Notes: generated from the letters alone by a model not told the origin. 64,000 nt of DNA from Pseudoscleropodium purum (GCA_963969395.1 OZ017804.1:12958001-13022000), one strand, 5' to 3'; shown: positions 1 through 12,275, counted from the first letter of the stretch. Made by a program: numbers and translations.

Positions 1-3000
1 TCCTTGAGGTCAAGAGTCTTAGGACATAGTATTGCTAGGGGCTATTGGCAAATATAGAATAATGTAATAGATAGAAAGCAACTTAGAGAAGGTTGGACAT
101 AGACTATGTATGTAGGATGAATGATAATTTAGATAGAGGATATAACAAGCTAAGATTTTTCAAAGGCTTTTGACAAAGAGGGTTACAAGAATAATGATAA
201 TTTTTACCAATGTTGGTGCAAAAGTTCTTTTAGTCAAGGGAAATTGTTTTGGAGAATGAATGACTTTGTCACACCCATACAAATTGTTATTTTGACTTCC
301 AACCAATCATAGTCATAGTCTCCTAGTATGCAAAAGACAAAAAAATCCCACAACATCTCTAGTGTTCTAGTTATTAGTCCAATTCTAATGTTGTGGGGAT
401 GAGTAATGAATAAGAAATGTGTGATCCTTCAAAAATATTGTCTTTGGCATGGAAAAAATTGCATTTTTGTCATTGTCATTTTACAACTCTACTAAATGCA
501 ATTATTCATCTTCCAAAAAGTATGTTGACATCATTCATGATGAGATTCGTTTTGCTTTTCCACACTTGGAGACTTGTCATTGGTTAGAAGTCAAAATGGC
601 AAGTTGCATGAGTAGGGCTTACAAGTAGTCTGCTTTCCTAATCTTTAAAATGACATTTTATTTTCATGAATTTTTGATGGATCACTAACTAGATGCTATA
701 AAGTATTTGTGGAGTTGAAGAATAGGATTTCATGGAATTGCCACCTCCCATAAGAATGTAATTTGTGTCATACAAATAGAAAATCTCTTTAACATGTCTA
801 TGCATGAATTATGTACAATTCATCGTTATAAATGTGAAAGTGAAGAGAGACTCCAATCCATAAAGGATTTGTGTAAATGACAATTTATTCACTGAAAGAT
901 CCCATAATTGACTCCAAAAGATCTATAGAAGTGATACTTGTGCTAATTATATACCTTTACTTAAAAAGAGACTCTTTCCTAATTTTTCATTTTTCTACTT
1001 TTGTGGTGAAAGGTGTTCCTTACGTCAAGAGATATGTTTTGGATTTGTTAATAGAGTGGGGGCAAGGGTTAGTGTAGATAAAGTAAAGGTGTTAGCATTG
1101 GATTGTTTTCTATTTTGTATTTTAGAATAAAATGTAGATAGAAAATTTGATTGCAATGTTGTTTCTTTTTTACAAAGTTTTGAATATGGTAGATGTGAGA
1201 ATGAATTTATCTGTCATACCACTGGTAATGTTATGATTTGTTATACTAGTGGCAAATGAACATTAATCAAATGTCATAGTAGTTCTACATGCTAACACCA
1301 TCACAATGGGTTTTTTTATACACTATTTTTCACCATTTGGCTATAACCAAAAAATATTGGCTATTTTCTTTAAAGGAAATTTTCATTTTGTTTAGCCAAA
1401 ATAGCTAGATTATTACTATTTTTTTGAGACCAATAGCCAAATTTACCTAGGTATCACCCACTTTTGATATAGATATCACCAAACATCACCCAAATATCAC
1501 ATACATATTGAAGAAATAGCTAATTACTTATCCAAAATAATTAGAAAAAAATCCATTGTGTTGCCATGCAATGATCAAGTTAATTGTAAAGTGTTTGAAA
1601 TGATGGACTACAAGCTAAAATTTGTGAAAAATGCAAGATGAAACTCCTTGATGCACCAAATCTTGGGTTTGATGGAGTTTGGTATTCTATTCCTTTCATA
1701 CGAAGTACAATTTTTAGTTAACCTTTGAAGGACATTGATGTTGAAAAGTGGTTGATGGATAACTTTTGATTGTTCACTATCAAATATACAGTTACAGAAA
1801 TGTACAACTAACCTATTGGTTCTGCATTGCACAAATTTAACCCTCAAAGAACAAGGAAGCTAAAAAGTGATTGATGGATGACGTCATTGTTCCCTCTGGA
1901 AACAAAGAATAGTATACTCAAATCTATGGGTTCAATAATCGGAGTAGTTTTGGTGACTAAAGGCCTCCTTACATGCTCCCTTGGGTGGGGAGAGAGAAAA
2001 GGGGCGGAGAGCTACAAGGAAAAATACAAATTCCACTTTTATGTGGACCCGGTGGGTGGAGGAGGGATACAATTAGGAATGGACACATATGAGATTCTCT
2101 CAAGATTCACTAGTCTCCTCCTCTTAGTCTCCACTAATGGAGTTGTCCACCGATATTGGTAGACAGTGGAACTTATTCTTTTTTTTTTTGCCCAGCCCGG
2201 TAGACAATCAGTGGAGACAACTTTGTGATTTTGTCATCTTGCTTGTTTTAGGGTCAAGTTTGCCCACCGGGCGAGCATGCAAAGGAGGCCCTAAGCTCAT
2301 TCCTAACGGCCTTCAACAGAAACGACAACCTCGGGACTCCATCCACCAGTGGACGACTGAGAATGAATCGCGCCTTTCCGGATTCCGGTGACGGAGAAGC
2401 TTCCCACGAGCAAGAGCAAAGCGTCATGGTTGGACCATTGATTCTCTCACAATAGTCACATGTCACATTCTGCCAATAAAATTCATAAAATTAACCCCTC
2501 GTGGCACCAACTGACTGGCCACTTTTCGGCATTGGTCGCTTTTGGGGGGTTCCTTTTAACTTAAAATAGGATACAAAACCTTTTCAGATAAGCTTCCAAG
2601 GGAACATGATTCTGCGTCCAAATCCTCGGCCAGGGGCTTAACTCAATAATGACCACATCCGGCGCAAAACTCGAGGGCCATATTCGGCATAAATTAAGTT
2701 ATTTTTGTAAAAAAAGAAAAAGTGCCATGTGTTGTTAGGTGATAGGTTTAAAAATGATGGAGTTTAAGATGATGGGGTCTTGTAAAATTTGATGTGGAAA
2801 TTCAATTTGGACACTTCCTTATTGAATTTGAACTTGTTGTACAATAGGGATAGTCATATCTTCTTCACTTTAGCACATTTCTTTGAAGAATGATCTATAA
2901 ATGCAGGACAACAACAGTCAATGGGAAGCTGTTATGAGTGAAGAAGAAGTGACCTCCTTTTGGGGGGTGAGGTACATGGAGAATAAAAAACTAGAGAATT

Positions 3001-3021
3001 AGTTTACATAAAAGTTTGGAT
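1..3021. other. AT-rich spacer, no gene recognised
   Basis: Only short chance open frames are present. The stretch from about 1880 to 2700 is richer in G and C and might be a worn gene or transposon remnant. No domain, splice pattern or long frame could be followed in it. Confidence 0.5.
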
Positions 3022-3022
3022 G

Positions 3023-3276
3023 GGGGTAATTGTGTAGGGTTCCGGGTCCCAATTTGAAGGTCATGTGTGCAACTCATATCACTAGAAGCTTTATCAACAA
3101 CCATGGTGAAGTTGGGAGCAATGGTTAAATTGGGAGCCAGAAGTAGAGGGGGGTAATTGTGTAGGGTTCCGGGTCCCAATTTGAAGGTCATGTGTGCAAC
3201 TCATATCACTAGAAGCTTTATCAACAACCATGGTGAAGTTGGGAGCAATGGTTAAATTGGGAGCCAGAAGTAGAGG
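3023..3276. repeat. Perfect 127-bp tandem duplication
   Basis: Two copies, about 3023-3149 and 3150-3276, follow each other directly and look identical apart from the length of a G run at the joint. The second copy ends in a further GGGGTGTAATT that begins a third, diverged copy. No coding content is recognised. The identity points to a recent duplication. Confidence 0.9.
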
Positions 3277-4278
3277 GGTGTAATTATGCAGTGGCTAATG
3301 AAAAAGTTTGATTCGCTCACTAAATTTTTTTTCATCCTCAATATTCACTTCTAGAGGAGAATAATAAATGTGGAGAAAACTTTGCGAAAATAATATATTC
3401 TGCAATGGAGAAGCAACAAGAAGCCAATAGGGAGCCGCCCCGTGCACATTTTCTAGAGAATGCATGAGCAATGAAGAAGGTATAACTGCCCCTAGTATTT
3501 CATTTCTAAAAATAATGAGATTTTATCTTTTGGACTATTGATCAACTTTATCATATAGCAATTTAAATTTAATGTATCTACATTCATATTTAGTTCCTAT
3601 TATTTAAATTTTTAAGTAACTTTGTAAATGTCATGATTTAAAAAAGTTTGCAATCATAAGGATTTTTTTTAATATGTTCATGATTTTTAAACGTTTTATT
3701 AAAACTAAAAACTCCCAATTGAAAATGAAAAAGGATTTCAATACTTTAGACTTATACTATAGGTTGAGAGTAGTTGTTTAGCTAGAAAACCAAAGATAGT
3801 GATTTTCTAATAGACATGTGGTATTTGCTCCTTACTGTCAAGTAGATCAAAAGTCAAAATTGTTGATCACAATCTATTCTTCTCGATATAGTCACCAAGC
3901 AATAAAAGTAACTAAAGAACTATTGCCTCCAACTCAATAATGTCCCCACAACAAAAATAGAACCAAAAGGAAGATTGTGTGACATCCAATACACGCCACC
4001 ACAAATGTTTTTTGTCTAAAGAATGACAAAGAATTCTCCTATATAGGACAAAAGTGCAACTATTCTTCCTTGAAATTTTGTTGTGAAAAGGGGAAGTCTT
4101 CTATAGTAGTTTGATTTCCAATGAGTGCTTTTGCATTTTTTTTGAAGGCAAAGATTCCCACGGTATCCAAAGTCCAAAGGGATGATTTTCAACTGTCACC
4201 ACTCCATCCTCCAACATGCATTAACACTATCTATATACTGAACTAAGGTAAGAGGTTCTAAAAGCTCACAGATTTTAA
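3277..4278. other. AT-rich spacer
   Basis: No open frame, repeat or RNA gene could be recognised here. Confidence 0.5.
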
Positions 4279-4377
4279 AAGCGTCCACCTTTTCAAATGT
4301 ACACTGCATGTACATGTTGCTTTTCAATAGCCTTCAGCCATGTACAAACAAATGTACATTTTAGGAGGTGGACGCTA
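4279..4377. repeat. Short inverted-repeat element, MITE-like
   Basis: The left end AGCGTCCACCT with a nearby AAATGTACA (from 4280) recurs in reverse complement at the right end (TGTACATTT, then AGGTGGACGCT to about 4376). I count 21 of 24 arm positions matching, around a core of about 50 bp. No target-site duplication is clear. It could be a small non-autonomous DNA transposon or a hairpin in the 3' flank of the neighbouring glucanotransferase gene. Confidence 0.5.
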
Positions 4378-5057
4378 TTAGAGCCCTATGGCATTTTCAC
4401 TTCAGAATTTCATAACTAATTCCACAAAGCTCCCCAAAATATGAAACAACTTGCATTTGATGCCAATTCTACTTGTCTTTCAAGGAAAATTTACTAAAAA
4501 GTATTTGAAGAAGTTTCACCTCCCCAAAAATCAGTTCCAGCTCTTAAATGGTCGGTATATGGACCTCCTACCTTAGAGTCATTCTCAAATGCAAAGATTA
4601 TTTCCTGTTCAAGGTTGATCCGCCTATTTTTTGTTGTTGGCAGGAGACACTCACTAACTAACTAAGCTTGTTCAGGGAAACAAATTCAACACCCGCAAGT
4701 ACAGTAACTGAAATCCTTACCAAAATTGTGATGCATGCAAGATTTTAGAACTAGATGCTCCAAAAGTAATAAAAGATCAGGCGGCATCGATCCTCGTAAT
4801 CAATTCATCAAAAAAAATTAAGCTTACGACAGTAATCGAATTGGATTCTCCAACCCAACTGTATCGTGCAGGTCGATGACCTAAAGCAAGGCTCCTGAGA
4901 AAGTATACAAACAGAGTGAAGGCTAAAAATGTTCACTGCAATTGGAGTCCATCGATCAAGAGTGTTGCCGAAATTCCAACATTCTGACTAACCGAAGCTT
5001 AGATGGCAACTACCCAATGTTGAAATTTTGATGAACGCCGCTTCCTCCTTCCGATTT
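4378..5057. other. 3' flank of the glucanotransferase gene
   Basis: This is non-coding sequence immediately downstream of the minus-strand gene ending at 5058, presumably its 3' untranslated region and terminator. No single polyadenylation signal could be picked out with confidence. Confidence 0.4.
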
Positions 5058-7031
5058 CTAGAGAATTGTACAAGTGCGCAATCCGCTTGATTGAGATAAT
5101 TCAGGATGGAGAGAAGATATGGGTGAGGGCTTGCCGTTTTGGGTTTGCTCCGCCTTGGCATTGCCTTGTTGTTGCTCAGCTTTGGCTTTGGCTTTGGTTT
5201 TGGCTTCTTCTTCTTCCTTTTCCTTCGCCAACAAGTGCTTCGGCAAGCGGTTGAAGAGCCTCAAGCACTCTCGCAGTTTCGTTCTCTCCGCTTCCAGCTC
5301 CTTGAAGATCCCCGGCTCCCCGACGCGCCACCCCCAATTCCCCGCTTGCGTCGCGGGCGTGTTCATTCTCGCTTCATTGCCTAAGCCTAGCACGTCCTGC
5401 ATAGGAATGATTGTCGTGTTCGCCACCGAAGAAACCGCGCACTTGATGAATTCCCAGTGCACGTCTGTGTCCGTTTTGAATCGCATGTATTCTTTCACAT
5501 GCTCTCTCTCGGAGTTTCCCGCTTTCTGCCACCACCCTACAACGGTATCGTTGTCGTGAGTCCCAGAGTACACCACTTGATCGATTTCGTGGTTATGCGG
5601 CAAGTGCGGATTCATCGCGTCTCCCCCGAAGGCGAATTGCAGAACCGCCATCCCTGGCGCATTGATGTTCTTCCGCAAGGAAACCACGTCGCTCGTGATC
5701 ACGCCGAGATCTTCTGCGATGATGTCGACTTTGCCGACGGCTTCCTGGATGGCGTCGAAGAACGACTCTCCCGGGCCGACGAGCCACTTCCCGTCCAACG
5801 CCGTGGAAGCTTTCGCATCCACTGCCCAGTAGCCGGCGAGACCACGAAAATGGTCGATTCGAAACTCGTCGTAAAGCTCGAAGGCGCGCCGCATTCGATT
5901 CGCCCACCATGAGTATCTGTCCTTCGCCATCTCTCGCCAGTTGTAGAGCGGGCTCCCCCAGAGCTGCCCTGTTTCGGAGAACGCATCAGGCGGGACGCCG
6001 CTCACCATAGCCGGTTCCCCTGTCTTAGGGTTTAGCTCGAACATCCGTCGATTTGCCCAGACGTCCCCGGAGTGCCCCCCCACGTAGATCGGCATGTCGC
6101 CAACAATTCGAATCCCGAGCTTGTTCGCGTATCGATGCAATGATTGCCATTGCCGTTGGAACAAAAACTGCTCCGCGATGAATGAATCAATAAATCCCGC
6201 ATGCTCTGTTTTCGCCGCCTCAATTGCTTCAGGGTCGCGGTCTCGTAACTCCTCCGGCCATTCCCACCAATGCTGCGCGTCAATCGCATTATCAATCGCG
6301 GCGAACAACGCCGCTTCTTCCAACCACGATGAGATTCGCGGGTCGTTTCGAAACTTCTCCAGCTCCTCTCGCAGTGCGCCCTTGCTACCCACGAGATTCG
6401 CCGAGGCTTTCGCAATCAACGGGTCTTTCGTCCTCGCCACGGCGTCGAAGTCCACTCTTCCAAGAGGGGCGGGATCCGGAAGCTCCGATTCTTCCAGCAA
6501 CCCGTCGTCGACGAGACCCGCAAGCGAGATCAAAAGCGTGTTGCCGCAATTGGCGTCCACTCCTGCATAAGGCGATCCGTCTTCGCCTCCTTTCCGCCCT
6601 GGTGGGACGAGGGGAAGCACCTGCCACACAGTGCATCCCGTGGATTGCAACCAATCCAGAAACGTGAAAGCTTCTTCTCCGAGCTCTCCGATTCCATACA
6701 ACCCAGGAAGAGACGAAGGGTGGAGGAGCAAGCCGCAACGGCGCTCAGGCTTCGTCTTGCTCGGATCGTCGTCCGCATAGTCGCTCGGATACGCATCCCC
6801 AACTTGAAGCTCCTTCGGGATTCTCACTTCCTCCAAGACGTTCTCGGCAGTTGCAGTCGCATTCTCAATCCTCGAAGCTATAGAGGCTGTGATTCCTAAC
6901 AACCGCGGATTCTCTCGCTTCGTAACACACAACCTCCTCGAGAGCGAAGTGTGTTCACTCCATGAACCTTTCGACGTCCCGGTTGCACTCAGTCCCAAGA
7001 GCCGACATGGGGAAACATGGGAGGTCGTCAT
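5058..7031 (-). CDS. DPE1: Plastid 4-alpha-glucanotransferase (disproportionating enzyme, GH77)
   Basis: A single uninterrupted 657-codon frame encodes a GH77 amylomaltase-type enzyme. The family transfers alpha-1,4-glucan segments between malto-oligosaccharides; the plant DPE1 form does this in the plastid during starch breakdown. The enzyme core starts near residue 97. The three GH77 carboxylates are visible: D393 in RIDHFRG (nucleophile), E440 in AEDLG (acid/base) and D493 in GTHDND. The late signature QDVLGLGNEARMN is at 545-557. Residues 1-80, rich in S, T and R, look like a transit peptide, which supports the ATG at 7031. From about residue 600 there is a lysine-, glutamate- and alanine-rich tail of about 55 residues that I do not associate with the family. 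Lack of introns is unusual, since flowering-plant DPE1 genes are spliced. The alternative DPE2 is excluded because no starch-binding modules or insertion are seen. Confidence 0.93.
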   Translation of the reverse strand: MTTSHVSPCRLLGLSATGTSKGSWSEHTSLSRRLCVTKRENPRLLGITASIASRIENATATAENVLEEVRIPKELQVGDAYPSDYADDDPSKTKPERRCGLLLHPSSLPGLYGIGELGEEAFTFLDWLQSTGCTVWQVLPLVPPGRKGGEDGSPYAGVDANCGNTLLISLAGLVDDGLLEESELPDPAPLGRVDFDAVARTKDPLIAKASANLVGSKGALREELEKFRNDPRISSWLEEAALFAAIDNAIDAQHWWEWPEELRDRDPEAIEAAKTEHAGFIDSFIAEQFLFQRQWQSLHRYANKLGIRIVGDMPIYVGGHSGDVWANRRMFELNPKTGEPAMVSGVPPDAFSETGQLWGSPLYNWREMAKDRYSWWANRMRRAFELYDEFRIDHFRGLAGYWAVDAKASTALDGKWLVGPGESFFDAIQEAVGKVDIIAEDLGVITSDVVSLRKNINAPGMAVLQFAFGGDAMNPHLPHNHEIDQVVYSGTHDNDTVVGWWQKAGNSEREHVKEYMRFKTDTDVHWEFIKCAVSSVANTTIIPMQDVLGLGNEARMNTPATQAGNWGWRVGEPGIFKELEAERTKLRECLRLFNRLPKHLLAKEKEEEEAKTKAKAKAEQQQGNAKAEQTQNGKPSPISSLHPELSQSSGLRTCTIL

Positions 7032-7439
7032 AGCCGCAGATAACTAAGGAAACGCCCGCCTCTGCTCATACTCCTGGTGAATTCAGAAAGAGCACGTACA
7101 CAATTAGCTTAGATTACACCATCCGACTTCGGCAACCACAATCGGAATACACACAGCATCACGTCAGTCAGCTGCATTGCAAAACGAAGCATGAATCTCA
7201 CACACCGAAATCCACAGGACAGTAAGAGAGTTCGCTACAGACCACCAATACACTCATTCTCGTCCTCAACGACTCCCTCAAAGTACTTACCTCTTCACCC
7301 ACCCGACAAGGTACTTCATCTCAATGATTGCACAAACTAAACCACAAGACCACCAACCATAAATCCAACCTCTCACGCAACTCACCCACCAGATTGATAT
7401 CAACCCGCTGGGTTTCACTACAAGCAAACATCCCCGCTC

Positions 7440-7650
7440 CCCACTGCAACCAATCTAACAACCATGAAAACAGGAAGCTTCAACGGCATACCCCACACCA
7501 CTAAACTGATACACTCACAACTCGGACTGCTTTTTTCTGCTCCAATTCTTATGCAATCTAACAGAGCATGCAAACAGGAAACTTCAACGGTGTCACCAAC
7601 TGATGTACTCACAACTTGGACAGCATTTCTGCTCCAATTCTAATGGAACC
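7440..7650. repeat. Diverged tandem duplication of about 100 bp
   Basis: The series CAATCTAACA, AAACAGGAAGCTTCAACGG, ACTCACAACTCGGACTGC and TCTGCTCCAATTCT occurs from about 7450 to 7550. It recurs with substitutions and small gaps from 7553 to 7645. It lies in the putative 5' leader of DPE1 and has no evident function. Confidence 0.7.
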
Positions 7651-7868
7651 GAGTGAGCACCGAGTGGGTACCGAGTAAGTTCGTGAATGTAGCGATGTTG
7701 GCCATACCTGATGGAGGTGCAGCGACAGACGGGATTGCAACTGCAACCCAAGGCTCCGAGCCGTGGTGGGTGATGGTTGATACAGCAACAACTTTTTGCA
7801 GGACTGGTGTAGACTGAAGCAGCTGCCGAATCGAGAGAGAAAGTAGTGTGCCAAAGCAAGAATCATGC

Positions 7869-7895
7869 AGGGGTGGGGGTGGGGGTGGGGGTGGT
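7869..7895 (+). repeat. G-run tract with G-quadruplex potential
   Basis: Successive runs of four or five G separated by single T bases. On the DPE1 coding strand it is C-rich, so a quadruplex would form on the template strand or, as an i-motif, on the other. Only the sequence potential is seen. Confidence 0.6.
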
Positions 7896-8189
7896 GGCCG
7901 AAGGAGGGGATTGATTGGAATGTTGATTGCATCTCGGCCTGCCTGCCTGTTGCGGTGACGATGATCTTACGGCTGCAGTGCAAGCTGATTAATGGTGACG
8001 GACGGGGCGGAGACTCTGTAGGAGTGTAGGCTCGGGGGAGTCGTCTCCGTGTGTCTCTCTGATCTTCCGTCGGGCGCTTGCTGATAAGCTTCTCCACCCC
8101 AGAATCTCCACGGGATACGGTACGGAGCCTGTGTTTACACGGTATTAGGGTGATCTTTCCTCACTTATGGGATGCGGGTCACTGAATTA

Positions 8190-8431
8190 GGCCAGGGAGG
8201 ATTGACCTCTCTCAGGCTATCGCCCCGTGTTTTACCCTTGTAGAAAACACTGAAATTTTGAATTTGCCACATATGATAAAATTTGCAAATTCTGAATTCA
8301 TATTTGCAATCAGAGACCCCCAATTCGGAGAGGGGATGTGATGAAATATAAAATTAAAAAGGCACAAAATAGGGGGTAATTTTGACATTTACCCTCTAGT
8401 AGGGCAATAGAAGGGGCAATCCTCCCTAGCC
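8190..8431. repeat. MITE-like element with short terminal inverted repeats
   Basis: GGCCAGGGAGGATTG at 8190 is matched in reverse complement by CAATCCTCCCTAGCC ending at 8431, about 18 terminal bases with two mismatches. The interior of about 210 bp has no open frame. No convincing target duplication is seen, so this is a candidate only. Confidence 0.45.
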
Positions 8432-10019
8432 TTGAAGAATTATAGAATGTTTAGTCGGACCAGGTTATCTGGTGGTAACTAAATTTAGAAATGAGTTACC
8501 TTCTGAATGAATGAGACCTATCACCAAGGTACTTTGCCAAAGATGATCTGGTTTTTGAATCAATAGGTGTATTCTTCATTTCTACAATACTTGAAGTGCA
8601 AGGTAGTGTCAATTCAACAACATGGTTCAGCAAGTTAGCTCGTCCTACAGGCTCACCAACGACCGCACCATATTGCTAAATTGGCACTACCAAGCCTACA
8701 CTCCTACAAAGTCTCCCCATCACCAACACTACCTTGCAATTTGGTACTACCTAGCTTGTAGTTTGATTTTGCATTATGGTAAGGTTATTGATGAGCATAT
8801 AGGGCAAGTCAATTGGATGAACCATGTTATTAAATCGGCACTACCTTGCAGCTTCTAAGAATGGCATTAAAGTATTGTGTATTTGATTTAGATATGGAAA
8901 TTGATATGGTCACCCAATCAACAAGCCTAGCCAATTATGGCTAATAAATTAGCAACCTATTTCAACTCTTGATTTCTACATACCAAAAAGAATGACTCAA
9001 AAGAGAATAGAATTGAACATAAATTATTTTATCGTAGTCTCAAAAGTCATCCATCAATTGCTTTTGGCTTTACATCCTTTCAAAGTTAGAGGCTTCAGAA
9101 TTTATTTAAAGATTTAAACCAATTCAATATCTCATCCACCTATGTTGAATGATTATAACTAACATAAAAAGGCAAGTTTATGGGATGGGTTTAAATTACA
9201 TTCTTCTTCCTTTGAAAAAGTCTCAAAAAATTAGAATATAATTTAACATTCTAAAACCTATCTAATCCTAAAAAATTCATTCCAAAATGAAAAATCTTTA
9301 AATTAGTTTCATTGTCTCTCATCAATTAAAGTTGGTTTTAAGATATTCAAACATTTTTTGGATAAATAAAAAGGTGTTTGGATGAATATCATTTGAAAGC
9401 ACTACTTTCATCATCTAAACATTTTTTTATTTTGTTTCTATAGACTTTGAAAATATTTATCAAATAGCCCATATATATCATTTTGCTGAAAAATTCAATG
9501 GACCTTGCTCAACTTCAATTATTGCTTATAAATATCCATTTTTTCAAATTTGATTTAAACAATCAAAACAAAGCTCTACAAGTTTGAATTTCTATTTAAA
9601 ATTTAAAATTGCAAGAGTTCTATGCTTGATTTTATATATTAAAATCCACATTATACATGTTCATCATATGTTTTTAAAACAAAGTTTCAATTTCCTAAAT
9701 TAAATTTGAATTGTAAATCAATTTTCTTCATTCTAATGCTCCCAATTTTTCATTTTTGGTAAAAAATTCAAAATATTTCTAGCTCTTATTTAGTATTGTC
9801 ACTAAATTGCTCTTCAAAGTCTCATTTTATAACACATTTTCACGATCTTGAAATTTCTAATGACCTTTTTGGTCATTAGATTCAATTATATAGTATGCTA
9901 TGATGTTTATACAAATTGACTATTGGTATTGTATTTTGGCCTTTATATTTGTATATTGTAATTAAATTTTGGAAAATTAATAATACCATCATGCTCAACT
10001 ATACAAAACTAATTGTTGT
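8432..10019. other. Very AT-rich spacer
   Basis: Only short, unsupported open frames (for example 8622-8858) and homopolymer runs are seen. Confidence 0.5.
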
Positions 10020-10970
10020 AAAAAGTTTAACTCCTAAAGGACCGGCTTGCATTTTTTGGCTATATAGATTTTTGGGCAGGTCATTGTGACCAGAAATTTG
10101 CATATATTAGGCTGAAATTTTAATAGAAGGTGTGGACAAGGAATATCTTTTATATGCAACAAATTTCATGACATTCAAAAATTAAAAATAGGAGTAAAAA
10201 ATTATAGCCTAGAATGTTATTTTTTTTATAATTGGGCAATTTGGGCAAATTAGAAAAATCACTTTTTTCATAAACCAAAATTTGAAATTGGTTTTCTAGA
10301 CTTATATATATAAAGAAAGCTTTGAATCATTCCATTTTGATCAACAAGTCAAAAGTCATGAGGATTTTTTGTTTGTAGGCAGTTATGGATTCCATACTCT
10401 AAAATAAACTTTGAAATCCATTATCTTACCCAATTTTCAATATTTTGGAAAAAAATACTACGATGTAAATTTTTGATTAAAAAATTTCAACCATTGGGAT
10501 TGTCATTTTTCAATTCCGTATTTTGATTCTTAATAATTTAGTATTTTGAATCATTGTCTACTACTACCTACTTACTATTTTTTTCCTATATGTTGTACAA
10601 TTCCAAATGATTTGAAAATTTTCAAGCATGTGAAAAACTTACCTAGGAAAAAGAATCCAAAGAAACACCATCATTTTGGTAATTTTTACATAGAAAAGTG
10701 AGCTTGTGAAGTGCAACTGTCCGGCTTTTTGTAGGGCAAAAAAATGATTTTAGTGAATTTGAATGCTTATATCTTGCAATCCACACGGTCGAAATGTCTA
10801 AAATTTTCACCACTTGTTATTGATACTACATAGTACAAGATCCTACGGTTACATATGTCAAAAAAGGTTTTTTTTAAAACTTGCTACTTGTGCTATAAAT
10901 GACAGTTTTTGAATTTTTTCAGTGAAAACAATCATAGAATTTTGGGGGTTAAACAATAAAATCTAATTTC
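10020..10970 (+). repeat. Dispersed repeat family, copy A
   Basis: A non-coding stretch of about 950 bp that aligns along its length with 50030-50930 in the same orientation and with 55880-56680 in reverse. Shared landmarks include GCTTTGAATCATTCCATTTT, TACTTACTATTTTTTTCCTA and ACAAGATCCTA, all in the same order. Identity looks like about 70-80 percent, so the copies are old. No frame or terminal repeats were recognised. Confidence 0.75.
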
Positions 10971-11880
10971 GATTTAGAAATATCTATTTACAAAATTTGG
11001 CATGGGACACCTCAATCTTGGACTTTCTATAGATTAAATTTTTATATTTAATGATAGATTTTATAACCCCATTTATAACATGAAAGATATACATATAGAT
11101 GTTTTATACATATCTATACAAATAAATTTAAAAATCCATCACTATTTGTAATGTTTTTCAATCAATTATTATGTAAAATCATAAGAACAAAAGAATGAAA
11201 TCTCCAAAAATGAAGTTTTGGTCTTTTGAAATTGAAATTCAATACATATGCTTGAAATTGTGTAAAAGGACAATGTCAATGACAAATGGCTATAAATGGG
11301 AATAATATTTTATATTATACAATTTTTTTGAATGATATAATATGCAATTTGTAAGAATATTGTATGTGATTGGGGCACTATTGAATCATGACCTATCATT
11401 TTGTGTTATATTAAATTAACCTCTACTATTGTGACCTATTTGCAAAATCTTTCCATGTAGATTCTTGCCTAAAATGTACAACCTCCATATATGGGAGCCT
11501 AAGGTGTGTTTTTAGGTACATTTCTTTTTATCAATTTGAAAATTTATAGTTTATTCATGTAGAGTTTTAAATTGGCATTCTAAGAGAATCTAGAATCTTT
11601 TTCAACTACCAAAAAGAATCAACAAAAACTTTTACAATTCTATATATAGTAGGAACCGTACTCAAACCCTTACGTAGATGCATTTAGGTGTTGTTATATC
11701 TTTTTTATATCTCTTATCACTTGTAACATGCATGTGAGGTACATTTCTTCCTTTTAGAAATAGCACTTCCCAAGCATTTGCTTTTGCAATTACTTCAAAG
11801 GTGATTCAAGTGAGGAATATTTGTACTAGGCAATACATTTTGAAAAAAGTTTCACAAACTTTGAGCACATGTCATTTTAA

Positions 11881-12275
11881 ACTTGCTTGTTGCACTTTAA
11901 GGTAGTTGTTCCTTTAATTCTTTGCTTTGAATTGCTCATACTTTGCAAATGGTGCTTGATGGTTGTAAAGTAACAAACTTTTAATGTTCAATGGTTTGGG
12001 GTCTTGCTTGAGGCCTTTTAGACATGCACCGATTGAAGACTTTAAAGTTTCTTCCAATCTTGACTTTGAAAATTCACAAACTTGCTTGTCGCACTTTAAG
12101 GTAGTTATTCCCTTAACTCTTTGCTTTCAATTGTTCCTACTTTGCACATGGTGCTTGATGGTTGTAAAGTAACAAGCTTTTAATGAATGGTTTAGGGTCT
12201 TGCTTGAGGCTTTTTAGACATGCACCAATTGAAAACTTTAAAGTTTCTTCCAATCTTGACTTTGAAAATTCACAA
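11881..12275. repeat. Tandem duplication of about 199 bp
   Basis: The unit from ACTTGCTTGTTGCACTTTAA (11881-12079) is followed by a second copy (12080-12275) that differs by scattered substitutions and a few missing bases, about 90 percent identical by eye. A small open frame crossing the joint (11984-12172) is judged incidental. Confidence 0.85.

Larger units (their letters stand above)
7032..8110 (-). promoter_or_regulatory. 5' flank of DPE1, probable 5' UTR and promoter
   Basis: This stretch is GC-richer than the spacer beyond it. On the minus strand a plausible acceptor (TTCACCAG before GAGTATGAG, near 7075) lies just upstream of the ATG, so a 5' UTR intron is possible though unproven. 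It contains a diverged tandem duplication (7440-7650) and a G-run tract (7869-7895). No core promoter element could be assigned. Confidence 0.35.

Noticed and set aside
2137..2466. Overlapping small genes in the GC-richer patch near 2.2 kb
   Set aside because: Short frames on both strands with no motif, splice pattern or partner; more likely worn sequence.
5066..6899. Many open frames opposite or out of phase with DPE1
   Set aside because: They are by-products of the GC-rich DPE1 codons and encode compositionally biased, motif-free peptides.
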